From Accumulibacter sp. (GTDB lineage Bacteria; Pseudomonadota; Gammaproteobacteria; Burkholderiales; Rhodocyclaceae), in assembly GCA_031264825.1 (NCBI GenBank), contig JAISDL010000071.1, positions 1 to 9,094 of the forward strand: a DNA stretch of 9,094 bases, in the 5' to 3' direction. Below, piece by piece: positions 1 to 7,429 of the stretch. Both the position numbers and the translations under genes were made by a program. Below the pieces are notes generated by a model that was not told the origin of the DNA, did not search any database, and saw only the letters and a list, made by a program, of their open reading frames with translations. The first letter of the stretch is position 1. Each line of letters begins with the position of its first letter.

Positions 1-1082
1 TTCCGCCGTGCGGGACGGGGCGCCTTCTTTTGCGCGGGCTTTGCCTTCGCGTTGGAATTTTTTGCCGCCCGCAGAGCTTCGGAGAGCTGGAAGACCGACA
101 TGGCGTAAAAGCTCGAGCGGTTGTAGCGCGTGATCACGTAAAAATTGTTGAACGCGATCCAGTATTCCGTCGGCGCGTCGGGGTCGACGAGGTCGATCAG
201 CGCGACGCGCGCGTGTCCGGCCGCTTCGGGAACCTTCGTCGCGGTTCGCGCGCCACGGCTTTCAAATTCCCGCAAGGGCGCCGAGGGCAGAAGTCCGCCG
301 GCAAGGAACGGCGCGGGGTCTGAAGTCACGACCGCGGGTAGTGCGATCATCCCGCCGGCCTGCCACCCGTGCAGCGACAGATAACGCGCGACGCTTCCGA
401 TCGCGTCGGCGTTGCTGCGGAACAAATCGATTTTTTTGTTGCCGTCAAAATCGACCGCGTAAAGACGGTGGCTGCTGGGCATGAATTGGGGAATTCCGAC
501 CGCGCCGGCGTACGATGCCTTGTATTCGAGCGGGTTGCCGCCGATTTCGCGCGCGAGCAGCAGAAGTTGCACGAGTTCGTTTTTGAAAAAAGCCGCGCGC
601 GGCGGGTAGTCGAAAGCCAGCGTGGCGAGCGCTTCAAACGCCGCGAATTTCCCCGCGTTCCGACCGTATCCGGTCTCGACGCCGATGATCGCGACGACGA
701 TTTCCGGCGGAACGCCGTAAATGGCCTGCGCCTTGACGAGCGAGGCCTCGTTTTTTTTCCAGAAATCGACGCCTCCGGCGATTTTCGGGTCGTTGACGAA
801 GCGTTGCCGGTAACTTCGCCACGCGCGTTTCAGTTCGGGGACGACGTTCGGAGAAATCGCGTGTAATACCATCGTATTGCTGCGGACGCTCGAAAAGGCG
901 CGTTGCAGAGACGCGACGTCGAACCCGTATTGCGCGTGCATTTCGTCGATGAAAACGCGAACCTCGGGTTTCTCCGCGAAAGGTACGGCGTTTTTCGCAT
1001 CCGGGTTGTCGGACGCGCTTGCCGGGGTCGTGCAGACGGCGACTACTGCGAGGAAGGCGGTGAGAAAAGCGTTTATTTTCAA
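1..1082 (-). CDS. mltB: MltB-type lytic murein transglycosylase, 3' end missing
   Basis: Cuts the glycan strands of peptidoglycan in the periplasm, leaving 1,6-anhydro-N-acetylmuramic acid (known of the Slt35/MltB family). About 360 residues are visible. Residues 1-23 form a Sec signal peptide ending in Pro-Ala-Ser-Ala. Cys17 lies in Val-Ala-Val-Cys, a poor lipobox, so the protein is probably soluble, unlike E. coli MltB. The catalytic glutamate is Glu136 in AIIGVETGYG. The family motif GAVGIPQFMPSS follows at about 193-204, and ITRYNRSSFYAMSVFQL at about 317-333. After residue 338 comes a basic Lys/Ala/Pro tail that leaves the window, so only the extreme C-terminus is missing. The start is TTG at 1082-1080, because a GAGGG ribosome binding site sits 6 nt upstream, the signal peptide begins exactly there, and no in-frame ATG is near. 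It overlaps the tgpA stop as TTGA, implying translational coupling in the moxR-DUF58-tgpA cluster. Family is very secure; the exact subtype slightly less. Confidence 0.93.
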   Translation of the reverse strand, partial: MKINAFLTAFLAVVAVCTTPASASDNPDAKNAVPFAEKPEVRVFIDEMHAQYGFDVASLQRAFSSVRSNTMVLHAISPNVVPELKRAWRSYRQRFVNDPKIAGGVDFWKKNEASLVKAQAIYGVPPEIVVAIIGVETGYGRNAGKFAAFEALATLAFDYPPRAAFFKNELVQLLLLAREIGGNPLEYKASYAGAVGIPQFMPSSHRLYAVDFDGNKKIDLFRSNADAIGSVARYLSLHGWQAGGMIALPAVVTSDPAPFLAGGLLPSAPLREFESRGARTATKVPEAAGHARVALIDLVDPDAPTEYWIAFNNFYVITRYNRSSFYAMSVFQLSEALRAAKNSNAKAKPAQKKAPRPARR

Positions 1083-3154
1083 GCGAAGCCCTCGTTTACA
1101 GTTTTCGGATGTCGTGCCATTCGCGCCGAGCAGTTTTTCAGGCGTTCCAGGAGCGCCGGTTCGCCGACACCGTAATGCAGGCGCGCGTAACAAAGCGCGG
1201 CTTCGCGCGCGAGCGCGCCGATTTCGGGTTGAGCGTCTTCTGCGCGTTCGGCGAAGGCGATCGGCCCTTCCCAGGCGAAGCGGCGGATTCCCCGGCGCGC
1301 GAGCTTGTCGCAGAAACGCCGCCACGCCCGCTCTTCGGGGGATTCGCTTTGTCGGCGCCGGAAGGTCCAGACCGCGACGAGCGCGAGGACGCCACCGCAC
1401 AGGACGCCCAGGCTCGTCAGCATACTTCGCCAGTTCGGGTCGTTCAGGCCGATCCGGGAAAGCACCTCGCGCTGCAATTCGGGGTTGTATCCGAGAATCC
1501 ATTGATTCCAGGGGTTGTTTGCCGCTTCCCAGCGGTTTCTGAGGTTCCGAATCCAGTCCGAATCGAGGCGCACGAGAGCCGGAAGCAGGTCGGTCGCCGG
1601 GAGCGCTGCGCGGATTCCCACTTCGATCCTCGACGGCGCGATATACGCAGTCGGGTCGATGCGCCGCCAGCCTTTTCCTTCGAGCCAGATTTCGGCCCAC
1701 GCGTGCGCGTCGGACTGGCGCACCATCAGATAGCCGTCGATCGGATTGACCTCGCCGCCCTGATAGCCGGCGACGACGCGCGCCGGGATTCCGGCGGCGC
1801 GCATGAGAAAAACGTAGGCCGACGCGTAATGTTCGCAGAATCCGCTGCGGGTTTCAAAAAGAAACTCGTCGATCGAATTCTGCTCGGGCAGAAGAGGCGG
1901 CTGGAGCGTATAGACGAATTCCTCTTCCCGAAAATGGACGAGCGCCGCGCTGGAAAGCCGTTCCGGCGAATCGAAGCGCTCTTTGAGACGCGCCGCGAAC
2001 GCGCGCGTCCGGGGGTTGGCATTTCCGGGAAGCAAGAGGGCTTCGTGGAGCATCGGCGGACTTTCTTCCACCTTGATCGTATTGCCGACGACCGAGCCGA
2101 AACGGTATTGCGTACGCATTCCGACGCGCGAGCGCACGATCGTTTCGAAGGTTGAAGTCAGAAAACTGTTGGCCGGCGCGGAAACCGGCATGTCGAGCGG
2201 CAGAATCCAGCGCAGATTGTGCGGTTCGAGCGTCGTCGTGTATCGATAGACCCTCTGTTCCGGGTCGACCGTCGGCGTCGTTTCGGCGCGGCCGCGCAAA
2301 TAAAACGGTCGCGCGCGCCAGGTCAGTCCGTCGTAATCGGTAAAGACCGGTCCGCGCCAGTAGAGGTCGGATTTCGCCGGAATCTCGTCGCCGTCGAATT
2401 TGACGCGGAAAGCGATGTCGCCGGACTGGATCAGGTCGTCGAGCGACCCCGGAGAAAGCGTTTCCGAGAGGCCGCTCAATCCCGCGTGCGCGTCTCGCGG
2501 CAAACCCCACAAAGGGCCTTGGACGCGCGGAAAGAGGAGGAAAAGAATCAGCATCAGCGGGAAAGCGTGCGCGAACAATTCTCCGGCGTAGCCGAAGGTT
2601 TGGCGCAAGGAACGCTTTTCCCCGTGCAGGCGCAGGAGCGTCGCGGTCAGCAACAAAATCGAGAGGAGCAGCCAGATGCCCGTAAAAATGCTCTGCGAAT
2701 AAAAGTAGTGCGTGAGCAGCAAGAAAAAGCCGAGCATGATGATGAAGATGACGTCGCGCCGGGAGCGCATTTCCGCCGATTTCAAAGTGATGAACAGAAA
2801 GAGCAGCGCAACGCCGGGGTCGCGTCCGAAGAGCGAGCGGTACTCGAGCGCGATTCCGGCCGTTCCGAGAAGCGCGAAAAGCGTCGGCAGTCCGCGCGGA
2901 ACGGGGCGCTTGATTTTCCAGAGCAGGACGCGCCCGGCGAGGACGATGCCGCAGAAGAGCGAGAGCCAAAGCGGAAGGTGCGACACGTGCGGCGCGGCGG
3001 TCGCCGCGATGACGGCGAATATCCAGGGAAACTCGTCGTCGAGCGGCCCCGCGGATCTCGACGACGGGCGGGCGAGAAAGCGCAAAAGCGCGGCTTTCCA
3101 GTCCCGCGAATCGACGTGCAGGCGTTTTTCGAGGCGCGCGAATTCTTCAAGCAT
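1079..3154 (-). CDS. tgpA: TgpA-like membrane transglutaminase (DUF3488/transglutaminase/DUF4129)
   Basis: An inner-membrane protein of 691 residues with a periplasmic transglutaminase-fold domain. The Pseudomonas aeruginosa relative TgpA (PA2873) is reported essential and tied to the cell wall, but its substrate is not settled. A cytoplasmic start of about 42 residues is followed by several membrane helices (about 44-60, 62-78, 89-105, 114-125, 134-150, 156-174, 193-209). The long periplasmic region (about 210-575) holds the core: Cys440 in SGFCEHYASA, His484 in SDAHAWAEIW and Asp500 in RRIDPTA make an intact catalytic triad. A last helix lies at about 578-597, followed by a basic cytoplasmic tail of the DUF4129 kind. 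The ATG overlaps the DUF58 stop by 8 nt; AAGG lies rather far upstream, so coupling probably helps initiation. The 3' end overlaps mltB by 4 nt. Whether it crosslinks, hydrolyses or amidates something is unknown. Confidence 0.93.
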   Translation of the reverse strand: MLEEFARLEKRLHVDSRDWKAALLRFLARPSSRSAGPLDDEFPWIFAVIAATAAPHVSHLPLWLSLFCGIVLAGRVLLWKIKRPVPRGLPTLFALLGTAGIALEYRSLFGRDPGVALLFLFITLKSAEMRSRRDVIFIIMLGFFLLLTHYFYSQSIFTGIWLLLSILLLTATLLRLHGEKRSLRQTFGYAGELFAHAFPLMLILFLLFPRVQGPLWGLPRDAHAGLSGLSETLSPGSLDDLIQSGDIAFRVKFDGDEIPAKSDLYWRGPVFTDYDGLTWRARPFYLRGRAETTPTVDPEQRVYRYTTTLEPHNLRWILPLDMPVSAPANSFLTSTFETIVRSRVGMRTQYRFGSVVGNTIKVEESPPMLHEALLLPGNANPRTRAFAARLKERFDSPERLSSAALVHFREEEFVYTLQPPLLPEQNSIDEFLFETRSGFCEHYASAYVFLMRAAGIPARVVAGYQGGEVNPIDGYLMVRQSDAHAWAEIWLEGKGWRRIDPTAYIAPSRIEVGIRAALPATDLLPALVRLDSDWIRNLRNRWEAANNPWNQWILGYNPELQREVLSRIGLNDPNWRSMLTSLGVLCGGVLALVAVWTFRRRQSESPEERAWRRFCDKLARRGIRRFAWEGPIAFAERAEDAQPEIGALAREAALCYARLHYGVGEPALLERLKNCSARMARHPKTVNEGFA
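1083..1093 (-). promoter_or_regulatory. Ribosome binding site that fixes the TTG start of mltB
   Basis: Read on the minus strand, GAGGG (1093-1089) is followed by six bases and then TTG (1082-1080). This site lies inside the last codons of tgpA. It supports the TTG start, since no ATG is in frame nearby and the signal peptide begins at this codon. Confidence 0.6.
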
Positions 3155-4133
3155 GGAGCGCGAGCGCCTTGAGGCAGGCGTCGCGGTGCCGCGCGCCGTG
3201 CGAGGGGGGGAAAGAACATTCGGGAAGGCGCAAGCCGTAGGCGATATGCTGTTTTTCAGATTCGAGAATCCACCCGGTCAAAATCGACAATCGCGCTTCC
3301 GCGTCCGGCTCGGCGGACGTCATCGTCCAGTCCAGGATCAGTTCGCGCGCGCCGCCTCCCGAAAACTGCTTGTTCAGCAAGGGGCGCTCGGCATCGCGCG
3401 CCGCCGCTTTCCACGCGACGCGCCGGAACGATTCGTTCGGCTGACGCTGGCGCAGCCCGGTGAAATCGTCCTGGCCTTTCCCCCCTTGCCACTGGTCGCT
3501 GGCAAAGGTTTCGGAGTGTTTTGGGAGCGGCGCGCGGATCGGGCGCGGGTAAACGAGGCAGGAAACGTCCGGGGTGAGATATGCCCAAGCGCGAAAAAAG
3601 CCGAGCGGGTAACGCGAGGAAAGCGTCATCCGACCGGGAAGGAATACGCCGCGCCGGGAGACGGCGCAGGAGACGGCGACGCTTGCGGAAGCGCTCGCGG
3701 CGACGTCGGCGGTGCTCTCGTCGTCGGGGGCGATGGAAAGCGCGAGCGCGCAGCGCACGTTCGGACGGGGGTTTTCGAGAAAAACCGGGAATTTCGCGGT
3801 CTCGCCCGCGAATACCGGCGCGGCGTTGCCGGGGACGATGCGCAATTCGAGCAAATTGCGAACCGTGTGGAAGATCGAGACGAAAAAGAGTCCGGCCAAG
3901 AGGAAGGTCAGCGCGTGACCGAGGCTCAGGTTGTAGTTGATCGCGCCGGTCAGCATCAGAATCAGGACGACGACGAAGAGCATTCCCGTTCGCGTCGGCA
4001 GGATGTATATCCGCCGCTGCGTCAGAACGATGGGAAGCGTCTCGACCCTGGCGCGGAAGAAGCTCAAACGGCGAGTGACCCCGGAACGCGCGCCCAGACG
4101 CTGAATTTTTTGAAATAAGTCGTTGAAAAGCAA
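3147..4133 (-). CDS. DUF58 domain membrane protein, partner of the MoxR ATPase
   Basis: A 328-residue member of the DUF58 family, which is nearly always coded next to a MoxR ATPase; its biochemical role is not established. A short cytoplasmic N-terminus leads to VLTQRRIYILPTRTG (about 36-50), then two membrane helices (about 51-63 and 72-90), followed by a long soluble part. The DUF58 signature is at about 221-246: QDDFTGLRQRQPNESFRRVA followed by WKAAAR. The LILDW stretch (265-269) resembles the following strand of the family. No ATG or GTG lies between the moxR stop and residue 50, so the start is taken as TTG at 4133-4131, preceded by a weak AGAG; a second in-frame TTG lies 22 codons further in (4067). 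The gap to moxR is 62 nt and the stop overlaps the tgpA start by 8 nt. Family is secure; the start is less so. Confidence 0.88.
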   Translation of the reverse strand: MLFNDLFQKIQRLGARSGVTRRLSFFRARVETLPIVLTQRRIYILPTRTGMLFVVVLILMLTGAINYNLSLGHALTFLLAGLFFVSIFHTVRNLLELRIVPGNAAPVFAGETAKFPVFLENPRPNVRCALALSIAPDDESTADVAASASASVAVSCAVSRRGVFLPGRMTLSSRYPLGFFRAWAYLTPDVSCLVYPRPIRAPLPKHSETFASDQWQGGKGQDDFTGLRQRQPNESFRRVAWKAAARDAERPLLNKQFSGGGARELILDWTMTSAEPDAEARLSILTGWILESEKQHIAYGLRLPECSFPPSHGARHRDACLKALALHA

Positions 4134-4195
4134 GGTTTTTCTCTGTTTCGTCGGCGGCTTTGGGTTCGCGTTGCGGGCGATTGGGAAACGAGACG

Positions 4196-5128
4196 CTACA
4201 CGACCGGCAGGCTCCGGATCAGCGCGTTGATGTCGTCGTGCCCCGCGTATTCGCCGCTGTTGGTCAGGCGCAGGCGGTGCGCGGCGATGCTCGGGAAAAC
4301 GGCTTGCACGTCTTCTGGGAGAGCCATTTCCCGGCCCTCGATGAAGGCCCACGCGCGCGCGACGGCAAGAAGGCCCAGCGCGGCGCGCGGACTGAGTCCG
4401 TACATGAAGCTCGTATGATTCCGTGTGAGGTCGACCAGGTTCTGGACGTAGTCGAGCAAGGCCGGCGCGACGTGGACTTTCGAGACCGAACGCTGGATTT
4501 CCTCGAGTTGGCGTAGCGTAAAGTCGGCGTTGATCTCGTCCGGGTGAGCGCGGCGCCCACCGTTTTCCAGTAGCGTACGTTCGGCCTCGCGGTCGGGGTA
4601 GCCGATCTCGATTCGCATCAAAAAACGATCGAGCTGCGATTCCGGCAGCGGAAAGGTGCCGATCTGCGTCGATGGATTCTGCGTGGCGATGACAAAAAAC
4701 GGGTCGGGGAGCGGTCGGGTCCGCCCCTCGACGGTGACTTGTTTTTCTTCCATGGCTTCGAGCAGCGCGCTCTGCGTTTTCGGCGTCGCGCGGTTGATTT
4801 CGTCGGCGAGCAGAACCTGCGTGAAAAGCGCACCGGGAAGAAAGCGGAAGTCGCCGCTTTCGCGCTCGAAAATCGAAATACCGATGATGTCGGCGGGCAG
4901 CATGTCGCTCGTAAACTGGATTCTTGAAAAACGCAGCCCGAGCAGCCGCGCCAAAGTGTGCGCGAGCGTCGTCTTGCCGATTCCGGGGAGGTCCTCGATC
5001 AGAAGATGGCCGCGCGCGAGCAGGCACGCGAGCGCCAGACGAATCTGCGCGTCCTTGCCGAGGATGATCTTGTTGGCTTCGGCGATGATGTCGTGGATCA
5101 CCGGGAATTTTTCGCTGAGAGAAGACAC
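4196..5128 (-). CDS. MoxR-family AAA+ ATPase
   Basis: A cytoplasmic ATPase of the MoxR family (AAA_3 plus lid domain), thought to act as a chaperone-like activator of the proteins coded beside it, here DUF58 and TgpA. Counting from an upstream GTG at 5161, Walker A is LPGIGKTT (58-65), Walker B is VLLADE (116-121), sensor 1 is ATQNP (159-163), the arginine-finger region is ESQLDRF (174-180) and sensor 2 is GLSPRA (255-260). All key residues are present and the length fits the family. Two GTG starts are possible. I chose 5128-5126 (310 residues, beginning Ser-Ser-Leu-Ser-Glu-Lys) because it gives the usual short lead before the ILGK motif, and because the outer GTG at 5161 sits on a likely -10 promoter element. 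Neither has a Shine-Dalgarno sequence. It is the first gene of the leftward cluster and divergent from dapA. Confidence 0.92.
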   Translation of the reverse strand: MSSLSEKFPVIHDIIAEANKIILGKDAQIRLALACLLARGHLLIEDLPGIGKTTLAHTLARLLGLRFSRIQFTSDMLPADIIGISIFERESGDFRFLPGALFTQVLLADEINRATPKTQSALLEAMEEKQVTVEGRTRPLPDPFFVIATQNPSTQIGTFPLPESQLDRFLMRIEIGYPDREAERTLLENGGRRAHPDEINADFTLRQLEEIQRSVSKVHVAPALLDYVQNLVDLTRNHTSFMYGLSPRAALGLLAVARAWAFIEGREMALPEDVQAVFPSIAAHRLRLTNSGEYAGHDDINALIRSLPVV

Positions 5129-5159
5129 GGCGCAATGATCAACGTGGAAAGAATTGAAC

Positions 5160-5168
5160 ACTATAGCA
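5160..5168 (-). promoter_or_regulatory. Extended -10 promoter for the moxR cluster
   Basis: On the minus strand the sequence reads TGC-TATAGT, an extended -10 (TGn then 5 of 6 matches to TATAAT). No clear -35 lies 16-18 nt upstream, which is usual for extended -10 promoters. Transcription would begin near 5153, inside the longest possible moxR reading frame. This is inferred from sequence only. Confidence 0.45.
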
Positions 5169-5213
5169 TGGTCTGTGTATTCGATGGGAATAATTACCGA
5201 GGCGTGCCGATCG

Positions 5214-5235
5214 CTGAATCATTCTGAAATATTTC
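5214..5235. repeat. Tandem 10-bp repeat with an overlapping palindrome, possible operator
   Basis: CTGAATCATT (5214-5223) is directly followed by CTGAAATATT (5224-5233), 8 of 10 identical and spaced by one helical turn. GAAATATTTC (5226-5235) is a perfect palindrome overlapping the second copy. It lies about 50 bp upstream of the moxR -10 and 145 bp upstream of dapA. The arrangement could bind a regulator of either gene, but it is short and AT-rich, so chance is not excluded. Confidence 0.25.
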
Positions 5236-5298
5236 GCCCCAAAACCGGGATTTTCTCCCGCTCCGCCCCGAAAGTGGCACTTGAGCGCGCCGACCCGA

Positions 5299-5324
5299 CG
5301 CAAGATTTTCTTGCGGGTTTTTTT
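5299..5324 (+). terminator. Intrinsic terminator upstream of dapA
   Basis: A perfect 7-bp stem CGCAAGA (5299-5305) / TCTTGCG (5309-5315) with a TTT loop is followed by GG and seven T. This is a strong rho-independent terminator for rightward transcription only; the minus strand has no T-run after the stem. No plus-strand gene lies ahead of it, so it is either an attenuator of a longer dapA leader, the end of a short RNA, or an insulator. Confidence 0.75.
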
Positions 5325-5350
5325 CATCGATGGCCGCTTCGGGTTAAAAT
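5321..5350 (+). promoter_or_regulatory. Possible dapA promoter
   Basis: TTTTCA (5321-5326) and TAAAAT (5345-5350) are separated by 18 nt and match 4 of 6 and 5 of 6 bases of the sigma-70 consensus. Transcription would start near 5357, giving a leader of about 20 nt that holds the GAGGA ribosome binding site (5368-5372). The -35 overlaps the T-run of the terminator just upstream. Confidence 0.4.
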
Positions 5351-5378
5351 TCTCCCTATTATTCGAAGAGGACTCGCC

Positions 5379-6263
5379 ATGAAAACAATCCAGGGTTCGA
5401 TCGTAGCGATCATCACGCCGATGCACGAGGACGGCAGCCTTGATCTGGAGTGCCTGCGCCGCCTCGTCGACTTTCACGTGCACGAGGGGACGGACGCCAT
5501 CGTCATTGTCGGAACGACCGGCGAGTCGCCGACGGTCGACGTCGAAGAGCATCACGCCCTGATCCGCTGCGCGGTCGCGCAGGCTGCGGGGCGCATTCCC
5601 GTCATCGCCGGAACGGGCGCCAACTCGACGGCCGAAGCGGTCGAACTGACGCGCTTCGCCCAATCGGCGGGCGCCGACGCGGTACTCTCCGTCGTCCCGT
5701 ACTACAACCGCCCGACGCAGGAGGGGCTCTATCGGCATTTCAAGAAGATCGCCGAATCGACCGACATCCCGCTCATCCTCTACAATGTCCCCGGACGGAC
5801 CGTCGCCGACCTCGGCAACGAAACGACGCTACGCCTCGCGCAGATTCCGAACATCGTCGGCATCAAGGACGCGACGGGCAATATCGATCGCGGTTTTGAG
5901 CTGGTCACGCGCGCGCCGGAAGGTTTTTCGGTCTTCAGCGGCGACGATTCAACGGCGTGCGCGCTGATGTTGCTTGGCGCGAAGGGCAACGTCTCGGTCG
6001 TCGCCAACGTCGCGCCGCGCCCGATGCGCCAAATGTGCCGTGCGGCGCTCGAAGGTCGTCCCGACGAGGCGCGTACGCTGAACGCGCGTCTGCGCGGCCT
6101 CCATCGCCAGTTGTTCTGTGAGGCCAACCCGATCCCCGTCAAATGGGCGAGCAGCGAACTCGGGCTTTCCGGCCCCGGAATCCGCCTCCCGCTGACGCCG
6201 TTGTCGCCCGAGTTTCACGACCGCGTCCGCGCGGCGATGCGTGAAGCGGGTTTGATCCAGTAA
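5379..6263 (+). CDS. dapA: 4-hydroxy-tetrahydrodipicolinate synthase
   Basis: Condenses pyruvate with L-aspartate 4-semialdehyde, the first committed step toward meso-diaminopimelate (peptidoglycan) and lysine. The 294-residue TIM-barrel protein is very close to the usual 292. The Schiff-base lysine is Lys163 in GIKDATGN. The other catalytic residues known from E. coli are present with a shift of two: Thr46 in VGTTGES, Tyr109 in PYYNRP, and Tyr135 and Arg140 in YNVPGR. The ATG at 5379 is chosen over upstream in-frame ATGs because GAGGA lies 6 nt before it and the barrel begins right after (Gly-Ser-Ile-Val-Ala-Ile-Ile-Thr-Pro); upstream codons include the terminator. bamC follows after 15 nt, a linkage also known in E. 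coli, and the two are probably cotranscribed. Confidence 0.97.
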   Translation: MKTIQGSIVAIITPMHEDGSLDLECLRRLVDFHVHEGTDAIVIVGTTGESPTVDVEEHHALIRCAVAQAAGRIPVIAGTGANSTAEAVELTRFAQSAGADAVLSVVPYYNRPTQEGLYRHFKKIAESTDIPLILYNVPGRTVADLGNETTLRLAQIPNIVGIKDATGNIDRGFELVTRAPEGFSVFSGDDSTACALMLLGAKGNVSVVANVAPRPMRQMCRAALEGRPDEARTLNARLRGLHRQLFCEANPIPVKWASSELGLSGPGIRLPLTPLSPEFHDRVRAAMREAGLIQ

Positions 6264-6278
6264 CTTTCAGGAAGCCAG

Positions 6279-7412
6279 ATGAAATTCACTTCGTGTTTTG
6301 CGGGCGCGTTTCTCGTACTGACGCTTTCAGCGTGCAGCAGCCTCGAGATGGAATCGAAAAAAATCGACTACAAGTCGGCGTCCACCGCCAAAGTCCCGTC
6401 GCTCGAGATTCCGCCGGACCTGACCTCGCCCACGCAGGACGACCGCTTCGTCGTTCCCGACGCCGGGGGCAAGGGCGTGGCGACGTTTTCGACCTACAGC
6501 AACGAGCGCGTCCCCGAAAGGCAGGCGGCGCAGAGTACGGTCCTGCCCGAAGTCGAAAAGGCGCGAATCGAGCGCTCGGGAAACCAGCGCTGGCTCGTCG
6601 TCGCGGAAACGCCCGACAAATTGTGGGGCGTCGTCAAGGATTTCTGGCAGGAAACGGGTTTCCTGATCAAAATCGAACGTCCCGAAGCCGGCGTGATGGA
6701 AACCGATTGGGCCGAGAATCGTGCGAAGATTCAGGACGACTTCCTCCGCAACCTTTTGGGCAAGGTCATCGACTCCTTGTATTCGACCGCCGAGCGCGAC
6801 AAATTCCGCACGCGCATGGAGCCGGGGACGCTCCCGGGGACGACGGACATCTTCATCAGCCATCGCGGGATGCAGGAACTCTACGTCTCCGAAGGGAAAG
6901 AGCAGACCAAGTGGCAGCCGCGCGAGGCGGACCCTGAACTCGAAGCCGAAATGCTTCGCCGCATGATGGTCTATCTTGGCGCGGATCAAAAGCGCGCGGA
7001 AATCCAGGTACAGGCGGCGCAGGAAAAACCCGCGGATCAGGCGCGGATCGCGCAAGACGCCGCCGGAACGCTCGAAGTGCTCGAAACCTTCGACCGCGCG
7101 TGGCGGCGCGTCGGGCTTGCGCTCGACCGCATCGGCTTTACCGTCGAAGACCGCGACCGTTCGCTCGGAATCTACTACGTCCGCTACGTCGACCCCGAAG
7201 CGGACGACCAGAAGAACGAAGGATTTCTCTCCAAGCTGGCGTTCTGGAAAGACTCCGGTCAGGCGCAGCCGACGCGCTTCAGAATCCATGTGAAAGGCGA
7301 AGGCTCGCTTGCGCGCGTGCAAGTGCTTTCCCCCGAAGGCGCGGAAGGCAAAGCGAGTCAGTCGGAAACGGCGAAGAGGATACTCAGGCTGCTTCTCGAT
7401 CAACTGAAATAA
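6279..7412 (+). CDS. bamC: Outer membrane assembly lipoprotein BamC (NlpB/DapX)
   Basis: A lipoprotein subunit of the BAM complex that inserts beta-barrel proteins into the outer membrane. The 377-residue precursor has an N-terminal lipid signal with lipobox Leu-Ser-Ala-Cys, so Cys19 is the lipidated residue; Ser at +2 agrees with export to the outer membrane. The mature start is an extended segment containing KVPSLEIPPDLTSP (38-51), the conserved stretch by which BamC lies along BamD. Two helix-grip domains follow, about 103-235 (beginning RWLVVAETPDKLWGVVKDFW) and about 265-377, joined by a Gln/Ala-rich linker (240-264). AGGA precedes the ATG by about 9 nt. The gene follows dapA by 15 nt and precedes the metallo-beta-lactamase gene by 17 nt. 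Sequence identity to E. coli BamC is probably low, as is normal for this poorly conserved subunit. Confidence 0.92.
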   Translation: MKFTSCFAGAFLVLTLSACSSLEMESKKIDYKSASTAKVPSLEIPPDLTSPTQDDRFVVPDAGGKGVATFSTYSNERVPERQAAQSTVLPEVEKARIERSGNQRWLVVAETPDKLWGVVKDFWQETGFLIKIERPEAGVMETDWAENRAKIQDDFLRNLLGKVIDSLYSTAERDKFRTRMEPGTLPGTTDIFISHRGMQELYVSEGKEQTKWQPREADPELEAEMLRRMMVYLGADQKRAEIQVQAAQEKPADQARIAQDAAGTLEVLETFDRAWRRVGLALDRIGFTVEDRDRSLGIYYVRYVDPEADDQKNEGFLSKLAFWKDSGQAQPTRFRIHVKGEGSLARVQVLSPEGAEGKASQSETAKRILRLLLDQLK

Positions 7413-7429
7413 CGCGCCGCCGGGAAGTC

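Noticed and set aside
1030..1036. MltB as a lipoprotein acylated at Cys17
   Set aside because: Val precedes the Cys, which lipoprotein signal peptidase does not normally accept. A standard Ala-Ser-Ala cleavage site follows six residues later.
2712..4118. A 468-codon plus-strand reading frame antisense to tgpA and DUF58, with other long antisense frames (such as 1109-2155 and 6327-7403)
   Set aside because: They are Arg/Glu-rich shadows produced by high-GC codon use opposite genes with recognised domains, and show no domain of their own.
3147..5135. A single 662-codon minus-strand reading frame spanning moxR and DUF58
   Set aside because: Its first half is the wrong frame of moxR, rich in Arg/Ala nonsense. 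Only the part from about 4133 down is the real DUF58 protein. The moxR frame in the same DNA carries every AAA+ motif.
5135..5227. A 30-codon plus-strand frame ahead of the dapA terminator that might be a leader peptide
   Set aside because: No ribosome binding site, no run of lysine codons, and it overlaps the moxR start on the other strand. Not enough to call attenuation by a leader peptide.
5154..5378. An N-terminal extension of dapA by 75 codons
   Set aside because: It would read through the terminator and spacer and is unlike any DapA. The ATG at 5379 has a good ribosome binding site and gives the family length.
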